Part shown: piece after piece, positions 44,596 through 52,175 of the stretch
Numbering within the stretch: the first letter of the stretch is position 1
Layout of the letters: every line of letters starts with the position of its first letter
Source of the DNA: DASVEE01 sp036380735
Lineage (GTDB): Bacteria > Acidobacteriota > Thermoanaerobaculia > Gp7-AA8
Direction: 5' to 3'
DNA length: 64,000 nt
Assembly (NCBI GenBank): GCA_036380735.1
Contig: DASVEE010000069.1
Span: forward strand, 33,562-97,561
Program-made: the position numbers and the translations under genes
The notes under the pieces: generated by a model
Database searches by the model: none
Seen by the model: only the letters and a program-made list of their open reading frames with translations
What the model was told of the DNA's origin: nothing

Positions 44596-45781
44596 GCATC
44601 TCCCCTTTTTCCCCCAGACCGAGCACGACGCGCGGCACTTCGTCCGGCATCGGCTCGCCCGTCATCAGATGGAACTGCGACATGGCCTGCATGCGCAGGA
44701 CGTCGCGCCCGTCGATCGTGACCTGGCCGCGCGCACGGCGTGACGCGACCAGCGGCGTCGGTTCCCCGCGGTAGACGAGATCGATGACGACGGCTTCGTC
44801 CTCGAGCAGCTCGGCGTCGAACGGCAGTTCTCCTTCGCGTCCGCACGGTGTGGCGTTCACGACGATTGCGTAGCCGCGCGGCGAGAAGCTCGCGAGCGGC
44901 AGGAACGGCAGACGGAGCAATCGGACGGCGAGCGAGGCGCGGTCGTAGCCGCGGTTGACGAGCGTGACGTCGGCGCCCGCCTGCTGCAGCGCCGCGGCGA
45001 TCGCGCGTCCGGAGCCGCCGCAGCCGACGACCGCCACACGCTGATTGCGCGGCTCGACGCCACGCTCCCGCAGCGTCAGCAGCACGCCTTCCGGATCGGT
45101 CGTGTCGGCGGTCCAGACGCCGCCTTCGTTGACGAAGAAGTTGGAGGAGCGCGCACGCGCCACCATCGGCGTCTTCGCGCCGGCCGCGGCCAGCGCGATT
45201 TCCTTGTGCGGCGAGACCACGGTGAGCGCGCCGACGCTGAAGCCGAGCGACTCCAGCCCGCCACCTTCGATGAGCGCCGACCAGAAGTCGCCAAAATCGG
45301 AGACGTCGAACGGCAGGTAGAGCGCGGGGATGCCGAGCTGCCGGAACCCTTCGTTGTGCAGCCGCGGCGACAGCGAGTGCAGCACCGGGCGGCCGACGAT
45401 GCCGAAGATCTTCTCGAAGCGGTGGAGTTGAGGGAATCCGTAGTCGTCGAGGCGCTCGAAGAGCACGCGCGCGCCGAGGTGCGGCGCGATGACGCGCGTC
45501 CAGAAGCCGGTCGGCCCGGTGGCGTAGGCGGTGACATCCTCACGCCCTTCCCGCCGCAGCAACTGCAGCGGCAGCAAAGCCTCCGAAGCGCGCGTCGTCT
45601 CCACTTCCAGCCGGTAGAGCGCCGCCGGCGTGCGCGTAATGCAGCGGTACGCATCCTCGAGCTGCTGCGCGCGCCCCCGCCACGTGATCAGACGGCGCTC
45701 CGGCGCGATGCTCCGCAGGCGTTGAGCGTCCGTCAGATCACGCGTCTCCAGCTCGACCAGATCGAGCTGCGCCGCGTGCAT
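44549..45781 (-). CDS. AroD-like / shikimate-dehydrogenase-like fusion
   Basis: 410 residues from ATG 45781 (a GTG at 45793 is an alternative). The C-terminal ~280 residues are an AroE-type shikimate/quinate dehydrogenase: VLHSLSPRLHN substrate block, VVSPHKEIAL with the catalytic Lys, nucleotide loop VAVVGCGGSGRAIAAAL and VNATPCGREGELPF. The N-terminal ~120 residues look like the tail of a type I dehydroquinate dehydratase (YATGPTGFWTRVIAPHLGARVLF) but too short and without its active-site residues, so probably structural. AroD-AroE fusions are known in plants and some bacteria; in this cluster a specialised cyclic-acid metabolism is plausible. Confidence 0.82.
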   Translation of the reverse strand: MHAAQLDLVELETRDLTDAQRLRSIAPERRLITWRGRAQQLEDAYRCITRTPAALYRLEVETTRASEALLPLQLLRREGREDVTAYATGPTGFWTRVIAPHLGARVLFERLDDYGFPQLHRFEKIFGIVGRPVLHSLSPRLHNEGFRQLGIPALYLPFDVSDFGDFWSALIEGGGLESLGFSVGALTVVSPHKEIALAAAGAKTPMVARARSSNFFVNEGGVWTADTTDPEGVLLTLRERGVEPRNQRVAVVGCGGSGRAIAAALQQAGADVTLVNRGYDRASLAVRLLRLPFLPLASFSPRGYAIVVNATPCGREGELPFDAELLEDEAVVIDLVYRGEPTPLVASRRARGQVTIDGRDVLRMQAMSQFHLMTGEPMPDEVPRVVLGLGEKGEMHDRPVAVRRLVAQDE

Positions 45782-45833
45782 GACGGTGGACACATGAGGA
45801 AGACGGTGGAGGCGCGAAGGTTGTGAAAAGGGG

Positions 45834-45998
45834 AAGAACGATAGGACGAATAGGACCTATAGGACAGATAGGACCAATAGGACCCCACCCGCCCCGTGAG
45901 CCATCGGCCGAAACGCCGCAAGGTCCGCAGGCCTATAGGTCCTATCCGTCCTATTCGTCCTATTTCCTATCTGTCCTATAGGTCCTATTTGGTCCTGA
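45834..45998. repeat. 9-bp-unit inverted array, copy 10
   Basis: Left arm 45836-45888 starts GAACGATAGGACGAATAGG and has five units; right arm 45931-45998 has about seven. The segment 45918-45960 is identical over 43 bp to 24728-24770. It separates the copper amine oxidase gene from the AroE-like operon. Confidence 0.9.
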
Positions 45999-46008
45999 CA
46001 CCACAACC

Positions 46009-48081
46009 CTACCTTGCCGCCCGAAACCGCCGCCGTCCACTGGGCAGTTCCTGCGCATCCAGCGCGGGATTCCGATCGAAGAACCCGTGCGGCACCAGCC
46101 GGAAGCCGATGCTCTCCACCGGCATCACCGGGTAATCCTCCGGTCGCGGCACGTGGGTCATCCCGATGGTGTGCCACACCACCACGTCGGAGCCCACCCC
46201 GTGGTCGCCCAGCGGCTCGGCCGGCGACGTGAACGCCACCAGGCCGTCGCCTTCCGGTCCCTGGTTCGGGAAGTCGCCGGCGGCGTAGCGCTCTTCCTCG
46301 CGGAAGCGTGTCACCCACAGCGCGTGGCTGGCGAAGGCGGCGCGCAGCAGCGGCGCGTAATCGGGTGCCGACAGCGGCACCGCGATGGAGCCGCCCTCGA
46401 TGGCGAACGCCGTGTGCCCGCCGGCGGCGTTGTGCGCGGTGGCGCTGCTCACTTCCCAGTGCCGCGACAGGAACGGGTTCGCATCGCGGGCCGCTTCGTG
46501 CGTCAGCACCGTCTCCACCGCGTCGAACGCGTTCTTGTAACCCGGCACCGCAACCGCGCGGATCTCCGTCTCCGCGACGACGTTCTCCGTACCGTCGACG
46601 TCGAGGTCGAGACGGAAGCTGAAGAAGTGCTGGTGGTTCGGGGCGGCCACGGGCGTACCGAAGTCGTCGACGCCGACGATCGGCGCACCCACTTCGTCCT
46701 CACCGTTGGAGCCGCGGTTCAGCGTCGTGCCGGTCAGCACCACCTTCACCTCGATCGAGCCGTCCATGCCGAAGATCCAGTCGAAGCCGTAGATGTAGTT
46801 GCCGATCCAGGCGTTCCACGTCAGCACCAGGTCGCGGCGGCCGCGCGTGTCGCGCTCCGCGTTCGACGGATCGGTGCGCGTCCACAGCAGCCCGTTGTCG
46901 CGCTCGTACATCCCCAGCGTCCCTTCCGACAGGTACGGCTCGCCGGTGTCGGAGCCGAAGACCGTCGTCATCAGGTGCGCGTGCTCCGGCACGTCGCGGT
47001 TCGGCTCGAGCGTCTGCGCGAACGTGCCGAGGTTGTATTCGCCGACGTCGAAGGCGGAGCGCCACGACCAGTTCTCGTCCGGCACGCCATACGGCACGTA
47101 GATCTCCGAGAGCGACATCCGGTACGCGACCGGCCGCAGGCGGCCGTTGTCGTTGTAGCGCACGTCGTACAGCACCAGCCCTTCGCGCGGATGCAGCACC
47201 GGATAGAACTGCCAGTTCTGCCAGCGCACCAGGTTGCCGGTGAGCTCGAAGCCGCCGCCGTTCGGCTGCGTCACTTTCAGCGGTTTGAGCCCCGTGCGGC
47301 GCGTTGCGGCGTTGCCGGTCTCGCGCGAGACCGGGCGCACCAGCGTATCGGTCATGTGCACGACGCGGAGGTCGTTCATGTCGATCGTGACGACGACGCC
47401 TTCGATGGGGCGGACATACGGGTTCTGCGGATTCTCCGCGTCGTAATCGTCGACCGACGCGCCGCGGAGGAAGGAGAGCGCGCGGAGGAGCCGCGTGCGC
47501 GAGCCGTGCGTCAGCGAGGCCACGACCGAAGCCGGCAGCTCCTGATCGCCGGGCGCCCAGACGTCGACGTAGACGTCGTCCGGATCGACGCCGCGCTTGC
47601 GCATCGCCGCTTGCCACGGTGCGTACGCATGCACCAGCTCATCCGCGATCACATACTCCTCGGCCGTCACCGCCGGCTGCGTCCCAGCGGGTGCCAGCTC
47701 GATCCGCGAGACCATGCTGGTGCGCAGGTCGACCGTCACGATCCACAACTTGTTCGACGGCGCGTGCAGTACGTGCACCGTCGCCGCGCGGGGAAAGTCG
47801 AGCGTGCCGCTCCAACTGCGCACGTACGCCTTCGCCGGCTCGCGGAGGGCGATGTAGGGGAAGAGCAGCGGCTCGTCGGGGAGGTTGTTGGCCGCGGCGA
47901 AATGGGCGCGGACCACGTCATACGCGGCGAAGTGCTCGGCGGCGATCAGCGGCTGCAGCGGATGCGTCACCGGGTTGGCCGGCGACTCCTTGCTCCGCTT
48001 CTGCTTCGTGCGAGCCTCGAGCGACTCGCCCCACGCCGCCGCCAACAACACGAACGCCACCACAGCCACCATTTTGTTCAT
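46009..48081 (-). CDS. Copper amine oxidase
   Basis: 690 residues with a signal peptide. Copper/topaquinone amine oxidase: cofactor Tyr429 in GNYIYGFDW (family N-Y-D/E, here Ile follows), catalytic-base Asp in FDVGEYNLG, copper ligands H483 and H485 in NHQHFFSF and H643 in GMTHVPRPEDYPVMPVE. Oxidises primary amines to aldehydes with H2O2 and NH3 release, in the periplasm. An ECF sigma gene lies 61 bp upstream. The Ile after the Tyr is a deviation worth noting, but the rest of the site is intact. Confidence 0.93.
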   Translation of the reverse strand: MNKMVAVVAFVLLAAAWGESLEARTKQKRSKESPANPVTHPLQPLIAAEHFAAYDVVRAHFAAANNLPDEPLLFPYIALREPAKAYVRSWSGTLDFPRAATVHVLHAPSNKLWIVTVDLRTSMVSRIELAPAGTQPAVTAEEYVIADELVHAYAPWQAAMRKRGVDPDDVYVDVWAPGDQELPASVVASLTHGSRTRLLRALSFLRGASVDDYDAENPQNPYVRPIEGVVVTIDMNDLRVVHMTDTLVRPVSRETGNAATRRTGLKPLKVTQPNGGGFELTGNLVRWQNWQFYPVLHPREGLVLYDVRYNDNGRLRPVAYRMSLSEIYVPYGVPDENWSWRSAFDVGEYNLGTFAQTLEPNRDVPEHAHLMTTVFGSDTGEPYLSEGTLGMYERDNGLLWTRTDPSNAERDTRGRRDLVLTWNAWIGNYIYGFDWIFGMDGSIEVKVVLTGTTLNRGSNGEDEVGAPIVGVDDFGTPVAAPNHQHFFSFRLDLDVDGTENVVAETEIRAVAVPGYKNAFDAVETVLTHEAARDANPFLSRHWEVSSATAHNAAGGHTAFAIEGGSIAVPLSAPDYAPLLRAAFASHALWVTRFREEERYAAGDFPNQGPEGDGLVAFTSPAEPLGDHGVGSDVVVWHTIGMTHVPRPEDYPVMPVESIGFRLVPHGFFDRNPALDAQELPSGRRRFRAAR

Positions 48082-48142
48082 GGCCGCAGGCTACCGCAGT
48101 GGCGGTTTCAACGGAACAGGGCGCGGGCGTTACCCGCCGGCG

Positions 48143-48760
48143 CTAGAACACGAAAAACCGCCGCGCCTTGTGGATGTCCCCCACCGATTCGCGCAACAGC
48201 ATGCGCGCCTGCTGCACGCGTTTGCGCGCCGTCGCCTCGGTGATGGCCAGCCGTGTGGCGATCGTCTCGTAGGCCGCCTCATAGAGGAAGCGCAGCCGCG
48301 CGACCTCGCGGAGGAGCGGTGGCAGTTCCTCGATCGCTCGCTGCAGCGACGAGCACAGCTCGTTCGACAGGGCCGCCTCCTCGGGCGACGGGCCCGGATC
48401 GACGGGCGTCAGCTCGTCGGCCGCGGTGACGTCTTCCACCGGCACGGTGCCGACCGTCATGCGCTGCCGTTCGCGGCACATGTCGAGGCAGACGTTGCGC
48501 GTCAGCGTCGTCAGCCACGCCTGCAGGTTGATGATCTCCTCGGCATGCTGCGGCAGCTTGTTGAAGGCCAGGAGCATGGAGCGGCTCACCGCATCCGCGG
48601 CGTCCGCCGGCACGCCACCCATGTGGCGGAGACAGATGCCGTACAGGTGCAGGCGGTGCTGCAGCCAGAGCGGCCAGAAAGCGGCTGTATCGCCGCCCCC
48701 CAAGGTGCGCAGGAGTGACTTTTCCTCGATAGGAAACGGGACGTTCGTCGGAAGTTCCAT
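48143..48760 (-). CDS. ECF-type RNA polymerase sigma factor
   Basis: 205 residues from ATG 48760. Region 2 (HLYGICLRHMGGVPADAADAVSRSMLLAFNKLPQHAEEIINLQAWLTTLTRNVCLDMCRERQR) and region 4 (LPPLLREVARLRFLYEAAYETIATRLAITEATARKRVQQARMLLRE) are both present. No anti-sigma gene follows; the next gene is the copper amine oxidase. Upstream is a glycosyltransferase 87 bp away, same strand. Confidence 0.9.
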   Translation of the reverse strand: MELPTNVPFPIEEKSLLRTLGGGDTAAFWPLWLQHRLHLYGICLRHMGGVPADAADAVSRSMLLAFNKLPQHAEEIINLQAWLTTLTRNVCLDMCRERQRMTVGTVPVEDVTAADELTPVDPGPSPEEAALSNELCSSLQRAIEELPPLLREVARLRFLYEAAYETIATRLAITEATARKRVQQARMLLRESVGDIHKARRFFVF

Positions 48761-48847
48761 CGACCCCTCTCTTTGGCGTCTGCGGCGCCGACTCGTACAG
48801 TTGTCTTGGGACCCGGTAATTGAGGAGTGATTTAAAGATGCGTTTCC

Positions 48848-49765
48848 CTACCCTGCCCCCCTCGAAATTTCTCGGGTGTACTCGTCCACGTACCTTTGGG
48901 CCATGCGCCGGTAGTGAAATTCGGACAGCGCGTGACGCCGGCAGGCCGCAGGAGAAATCTCGTCGAGGCGCTCGGCCGCGGCAAAATAATCCTCCAGCGT
49001 GTCGCAGACGAAGCCTGTGTCGGGCGCGACCAGCTCCGGGCAGGCGCCGTTGCGGCTCGTGATCACCGGCGTCCCCGACATCAGCGCCTCGGCGATCACC
49101 AGCCCGAACGGCTCGTGGAGCTGCGTCGGGAAGAGGAGGGCGCGGGACCGGGCGATGAGCATCGCCTTCTCCTCGTCCACCACTGGGCCGAGGTAGCAGA
49201 CGTTCGGCGAGAGCGGCGGCGACTCCAGGTCGAGGTCCGCCGCGACGTACAGCCGGCAGGCGAGATGTTCCGCGATCGCGATGGCGATGAGCAATCCCTT
49301 GCTGACCGCGCGCGAGAGGTGGCTGACGATGAAGAGGAAGTCGTTGCTCTTCGTCTCCGAGTAGACGAACTCCTCCGGGTCGATGCCGTTCCAGACGTAC
49401 CGGGTGAAGCCGAACGACCGCGCGTGGGCCTGCGAGACGAAGATGAAATGCTCCGACATCGCGCCGATGTGCCGCTCGCCGGTCTCGAAGGGGGCGTGAA
49501 ACGTCCGCACCCACGGCTTGCGCGGAGGAGGAGGAGCCCCGTACACCGGGTAGTCGTTGAAGTGATAGATGTCGGCGTCGGTGACGGTGCGCTTCGCGGC
49601 GACGACGCCGGGCGGCAGAGGAGCCGCGTAGCCGCCGGAGACGTCGTACAACACCTCGTGCCCGAGCTCGGCCAGCCCTTTGGCGATGTTGTCGTGGACG
49701 CGCGACGAGCCGTTCCCCCCTCGCCGTGCGGGGTAGCGGCTCCCCGACGTCAGCAGGACGCGCAC
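48848..49765 (-). CDS. GT4-like glycosyltransferase
   Basis: 305 residues from GTG 49765. GT-B fold like the 25463-26452 gene: VLLTSGSRYPARRGGNGSSRVHDNIAKGLAELGHEVLYD, then FVSQAHARSFGFTRYVWNGIDPEEFVY, and the donor block ALLFPTQLHEPFGLVIAEALMSGTPVITSRNGACPELV. The two share the SEFHYRRMA/REFHYLRMA tail, so they are paralogues. Confidence 0.9.
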   Translation of the reverse strand: MRVLLTSGSRYPARRGGNGSSRVHDNIAKGLAELGHEVLYDVSGGYAAPLPPGVVAAKRTVTDADIYHFNDYPVYGAPPPPRKPWVRTFHAPFETGERHIGAMSEHFIFVSQAHARSFGFTRYVWNGIDPEEFVYSETKSNDFLFIVSHLSRAVSKGLLIAIAIAEHLACRLYVAADLDLESPPLSPNVCYLGPVVDEEKAMLIARSRALLFPTQLHEPFGLVIAEALMSGTPVITSRNGACPELVAPDTGFVCDTLEDYFAAAERLDEISPAACRRHALSEFHYRRMAQRYVDEYTREISRGAG

Positions 49766-49824
49766 GTTAGTAGACGCATGGCGGAGGCTCGGCGTGAAAA
49801 GGAAATCAGGAAGGAAGGGCGGAT

Positions 49825-49901
<77 letters not shown>

Positions 49902-49937
49902 ACGTGGACCGGCCAACAGGGTAACCGGAAGGTCAAT

Positions 49938-50043
49938 TCCTCCGCGTTGTCCGTTGCCCGTTTTCCGTTTTCCGTCGCGCAGCGCGCGGCGGATCGATCC
50001 GCTACGGACAACGGACAACGGAAAACGGACAACGCGGAGGAAC
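49938..50043. repeat. 7-bp-unit inverted array (GTTGTCC/GTTTTCC type)
   Basis: Left arm 49939-49976 and right arm 50001-50042 are nearly perfect reverse complements, unit GTTGTCC or GTTTTCC, with an outer TCCTCCGCG/CGCGGAGGA clamp. It lies between tRNA-Pro and the small membrane gene. Confidence 0.85.
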
Positions 50044-50053
50044 GCGCCACGGC

Positions 50054-50482
50054 CTACATCGCCTGCGCGTGATCCCCCATGCGGCGTGGCGGCAGCGCGG
50101 CCATCCACTTGTCGCAGTCGCCGGGCTGCAGGACGAACTCGAAGGCGGTTCCGTGTGAGCGCAGACGCAGTGCGCGGCACTTTCCTTCGACGCTCTTGCC
50201 CGTCACGAGCTCGTCGTCGTACTCGACTTCGTCGATCCGGTTCAGGTCGAAGGACGCCTCCAGATCGGCGTTCTCGTAGTAGATCGAGTCCTGCGTGAGG
50301 GTCAGCGCCACGGGGACGAAATGGTTGGCCTCGACGTGGGAGGCGCGCGACTGGACTCGCGCTCCTTCTGCTCGTTTCTTCAGCAGTTCGCCGAGGTGAT
50401 CGTTACGACGCATGTTCAGGTACATCACTGCGAGACCCACGACCACTGCCACTCCGATGAGGCTGAGGAAAAATCCGCTCAC
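50054..50482 (-). CDS. Single-TM protein with PH-like domain, unknown
   Basis: 142 residues from GTG 50482, with a strong GAGGAGGT six bases upstream. One N-terminal membrane helix (FFLSLIGVAVVVGLAVMYL), a basic linker, and a beta-rich domain (FVPVALTLTQDSIYYENADLEASFDLNRIDEVEYDDE) that resembles a small PH/GRAM-like fold. No enzyme motif. Confidence 0.75.
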   Translation of the reverse strand: MSGFFLSLIGVAVVVGLAVMYLNMRRNDHLGELLKKRAEGARVQSRASHVEANHFVPVALTLTQDSIYYENADLEASFDLNRIDEVEYDDELVTGKSVEGKCRALRLRSHGTAFEFVLQPGDCDKWMAALPPRRMGDHAQAM

Positions 50483-50636
50483 GAGCTACCTCCTCTGCGT
50501 GTTGAGGCGACGTTCAGTTGTGGCGTTCTGGAAAAATGTACGCCTATTCCAAAAAGATCTCTACCTCTTTCGTACGTAGAGGCCGCCTGTAGGTTGACAA
50601 GCGACGCAAAGATCACTAGCGGCTAGAATGCATTCA

Positions 50637-51122
50637 ATGACCGCGACCAGGCGGAAGATGCGCGACGAGCACTCATCGGGCGGGGCCGTCCTCACGCTGC
50701 GCGACGGTCGCCTGCATGTCGCGCTGATCGCCACCCGGAACCGCACGCGCTGGGGCCTGCCGAAAGGGGCGGTCATCGACGGCGAGACCAGTGAGCAGGC
50801 CGCCCTCCGCGAGGTGCAGGAGGAGACGGGCCTCGACGCCGTCATCGTCCGCACGCTCGACACCATCGAGTATTACTTCCGCGCCGGCGACACCGTCATC
50901 CGCAAGCGCGTCGACTTTTACCTCATGCGCTATACCGGCGGCACCCTTACGCCGCAGCTCAGCGAAGTCGATGACGTCGAGTGGGTCGAGCTCTCCGCCG
51001 CCATCCAGCGCGCCAGCTTCGAATCCGAGCGCAAGCTGCTGGAGATGGCGCAGCAGCTCACTTCTTCTTCGCCGGTGGCTTCTTTTTCGCCGGCGCAGAC
51101 GACGTCCTCTTCGTCGACGTAG
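50637..51122 (+). CDS. Nudix hydrolase
   Basis: 161 residues from ATG 50637 (an ATG three codons upstream is also in frame). The full Nudix box GAVIDGETSEQAALREVQEETGL is present, so it should hydrolyse a nucleoside-diphosphate-linked substrate with Mg2+. Length and the KGAVIDGE start recall Ap4A or dNTP-type pyrophosphatases. The last ~20 codons overlap the convergent 3'-phosphoesterase gene and are Ser/Thr-rich, as expected for a complementary AAGAAG tract. Confidence 0.92.
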   Translation: MTATRRKMRDEHSSGGAVLTLRDGRLHVALIATRNRTRWGLPKGAVIDGETSEQAALREVQEETGLDAVIVRTLDTIEYYFRAGDTVIRKRVDFYLMRYTGGTLTPQLSEVDDVEWVELSAAIQRASFESERKLLEMAQQLTSSSPVASFSPAQTTSSSST

Positions 51123-51936
51123 TCTTTTTCACGGGCGCCGCCTTCTTCGTGTAGGCTGCTTTCTTCGCCGGCGCCGCTTTTTTCGCTGAGGTTCCCTTCT
51201 TCGCCGGCGTCGCCTTCTTCACGGAGACTTTCTTCGCCGAGGTTTTCTTCGCCGGCGGGGCGGCCGCCTGCTGCTCCCGCTCCAGCCGCGCCGCCATCGT
51301 CGGCCGCCCCTTCGCGCCGGAGGCCGCGCGGTTGCTGATCCAGATCTTCTCGCCGCCCATCTCCTCGACCAGCTTCTGCGAGACGACGGAGCGCGGCGCG
51401 ACCGCGGTCACGTCCACCGCTTCGTTCGCGAACTCGTCGCGATGCTTCAGCAGCAGCCACTCGTTCCCGCGATCCGAGCTTCCTTTGCCCTTGATGCGCA
51501 CGAGGGCCCACTCACCGAACATCTTCTTGCCGAACATCCGGAACGTCAGCTTCCCCGACTTCAGCGCCTTCACCGGATCGTCGCCCGGCTCGATGAACTC
51601 CCATGTCCCGTTGTCCCAGATGATCACGTTCCCCGCGCCGTAGTTGCCGGCGGGGATGACCCCCTCGAACGAGGCGTAGTCGTACGGGTGGTCCTCCGTC
51701 ATCATCGCCAGCCGCCGCACGCCGGGGTCGTACGACGGCCCCTTCGGCACCGCCCACGACTTCAGCACCCCCTCCATCTCCAGGCGGAAGTCGTAGTGGA
51801 GGTGCGACGCCGCGTGCTTCTGGATGACGAAGATCGGCAGCTTCTGCTTCCCCTTCAGCTTCGATCCCGCCGGTTCCGGCGTGTCGCCGAAGTCGCGCAT
51901 CGCGCGGTATTTCTTGAGCAGCTCGCGTTCGGCCAT
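51058..51936 (-). CDS. Stand-alone LigD-type 3'-phosphoesterase with Lys/Ala tail
   Basis: 292 residues from ATG 51936. The first ~160 residues are the phosphoesterase domain of DNA ligase D: HAASHLHYDFRLE with H41, H45, H47, D49, R51 and E53, then WAVPKGPSYDP and ASFEGVIPAGNYGAG. It trims 3' phosphates or ribonucleotides at breaks for end joining. No ligase or polymerase domain follows. The last ~70 residues are KKA/AKK repeats like histone H1, probably non-specific DNA binding. Convergent overlap of 65 bp with the Nudix gene. Confidence 0.92.
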   Translation of the reverse strand: MAERELLKKYRAMRDFGDTPEPAGSKLKGKQKLPIFVIQKHAASHLHYDFRLEMEGVLKSWAVPKGPSYDPGVRRLAMMTEDHPYDYASFEGVIPAGNYGAGNVIIWDNGTWEFIEPGDDPVKALKSGKLTFRMFGKKMFGEWALVRIKGKGSSDRGNEWLLLKHRDEFANEAVDVTAVAPRSVVSQKLVEEMGGEKIWISNRAASGAKGRPTMAARLEREQQAAAPPAKKTSAKKVSVKKATPAKKGTSAKKAAPAKKAAYTKKAAPVKKTTSTKRTSSAPAKKKPPAKKK

Positions 51937-51973
51937 GCAAGCGGACGGTGCTTTCACAGGCGATGCCGGGGGC

Positions 51974-52098
51974 GGGGGAGGGGCGGTTTTCGGTTTTTGG
52001 TTTTCGGTTTTCGGTGCTGCGCGACCGCCAGCCTCCTCGCCGAGCGCAGCACCAACAACCGAAAACCGAAAACCGAAAACCAAGACGTCCCTCCCCTT
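51974..52098. repeat. 7-bp-unit inverted array (GGTTTTC type)
   Basis: Left arm 51975-52022 and right arm 52044-52097 carry GGTTTTC and GAAAACC units respectively, with GGGGAGGG/CCCTCCCC outer and GGTGCTGCGC/GCGCAGCACC inner clamps. It fills the divergent gap between the phosphoesterase and kinase genes. Confidence 0.85.
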
Positions 52099-52175
52099 CC
52101 CCCCCCCAACCCTTTGCCCTGCTACACTTTGCCTCTCCTGCGGCGCTATTCTTGCAAAGAGGAGGTCGGCTCGAA

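Noticed and set aside
46087..48243. A 718-residue plus-strand frame opposite the copper amine oxidase gene.
   Set aside because: The minus strand carries all copper-amine-oxidase site residues; this frame has none.
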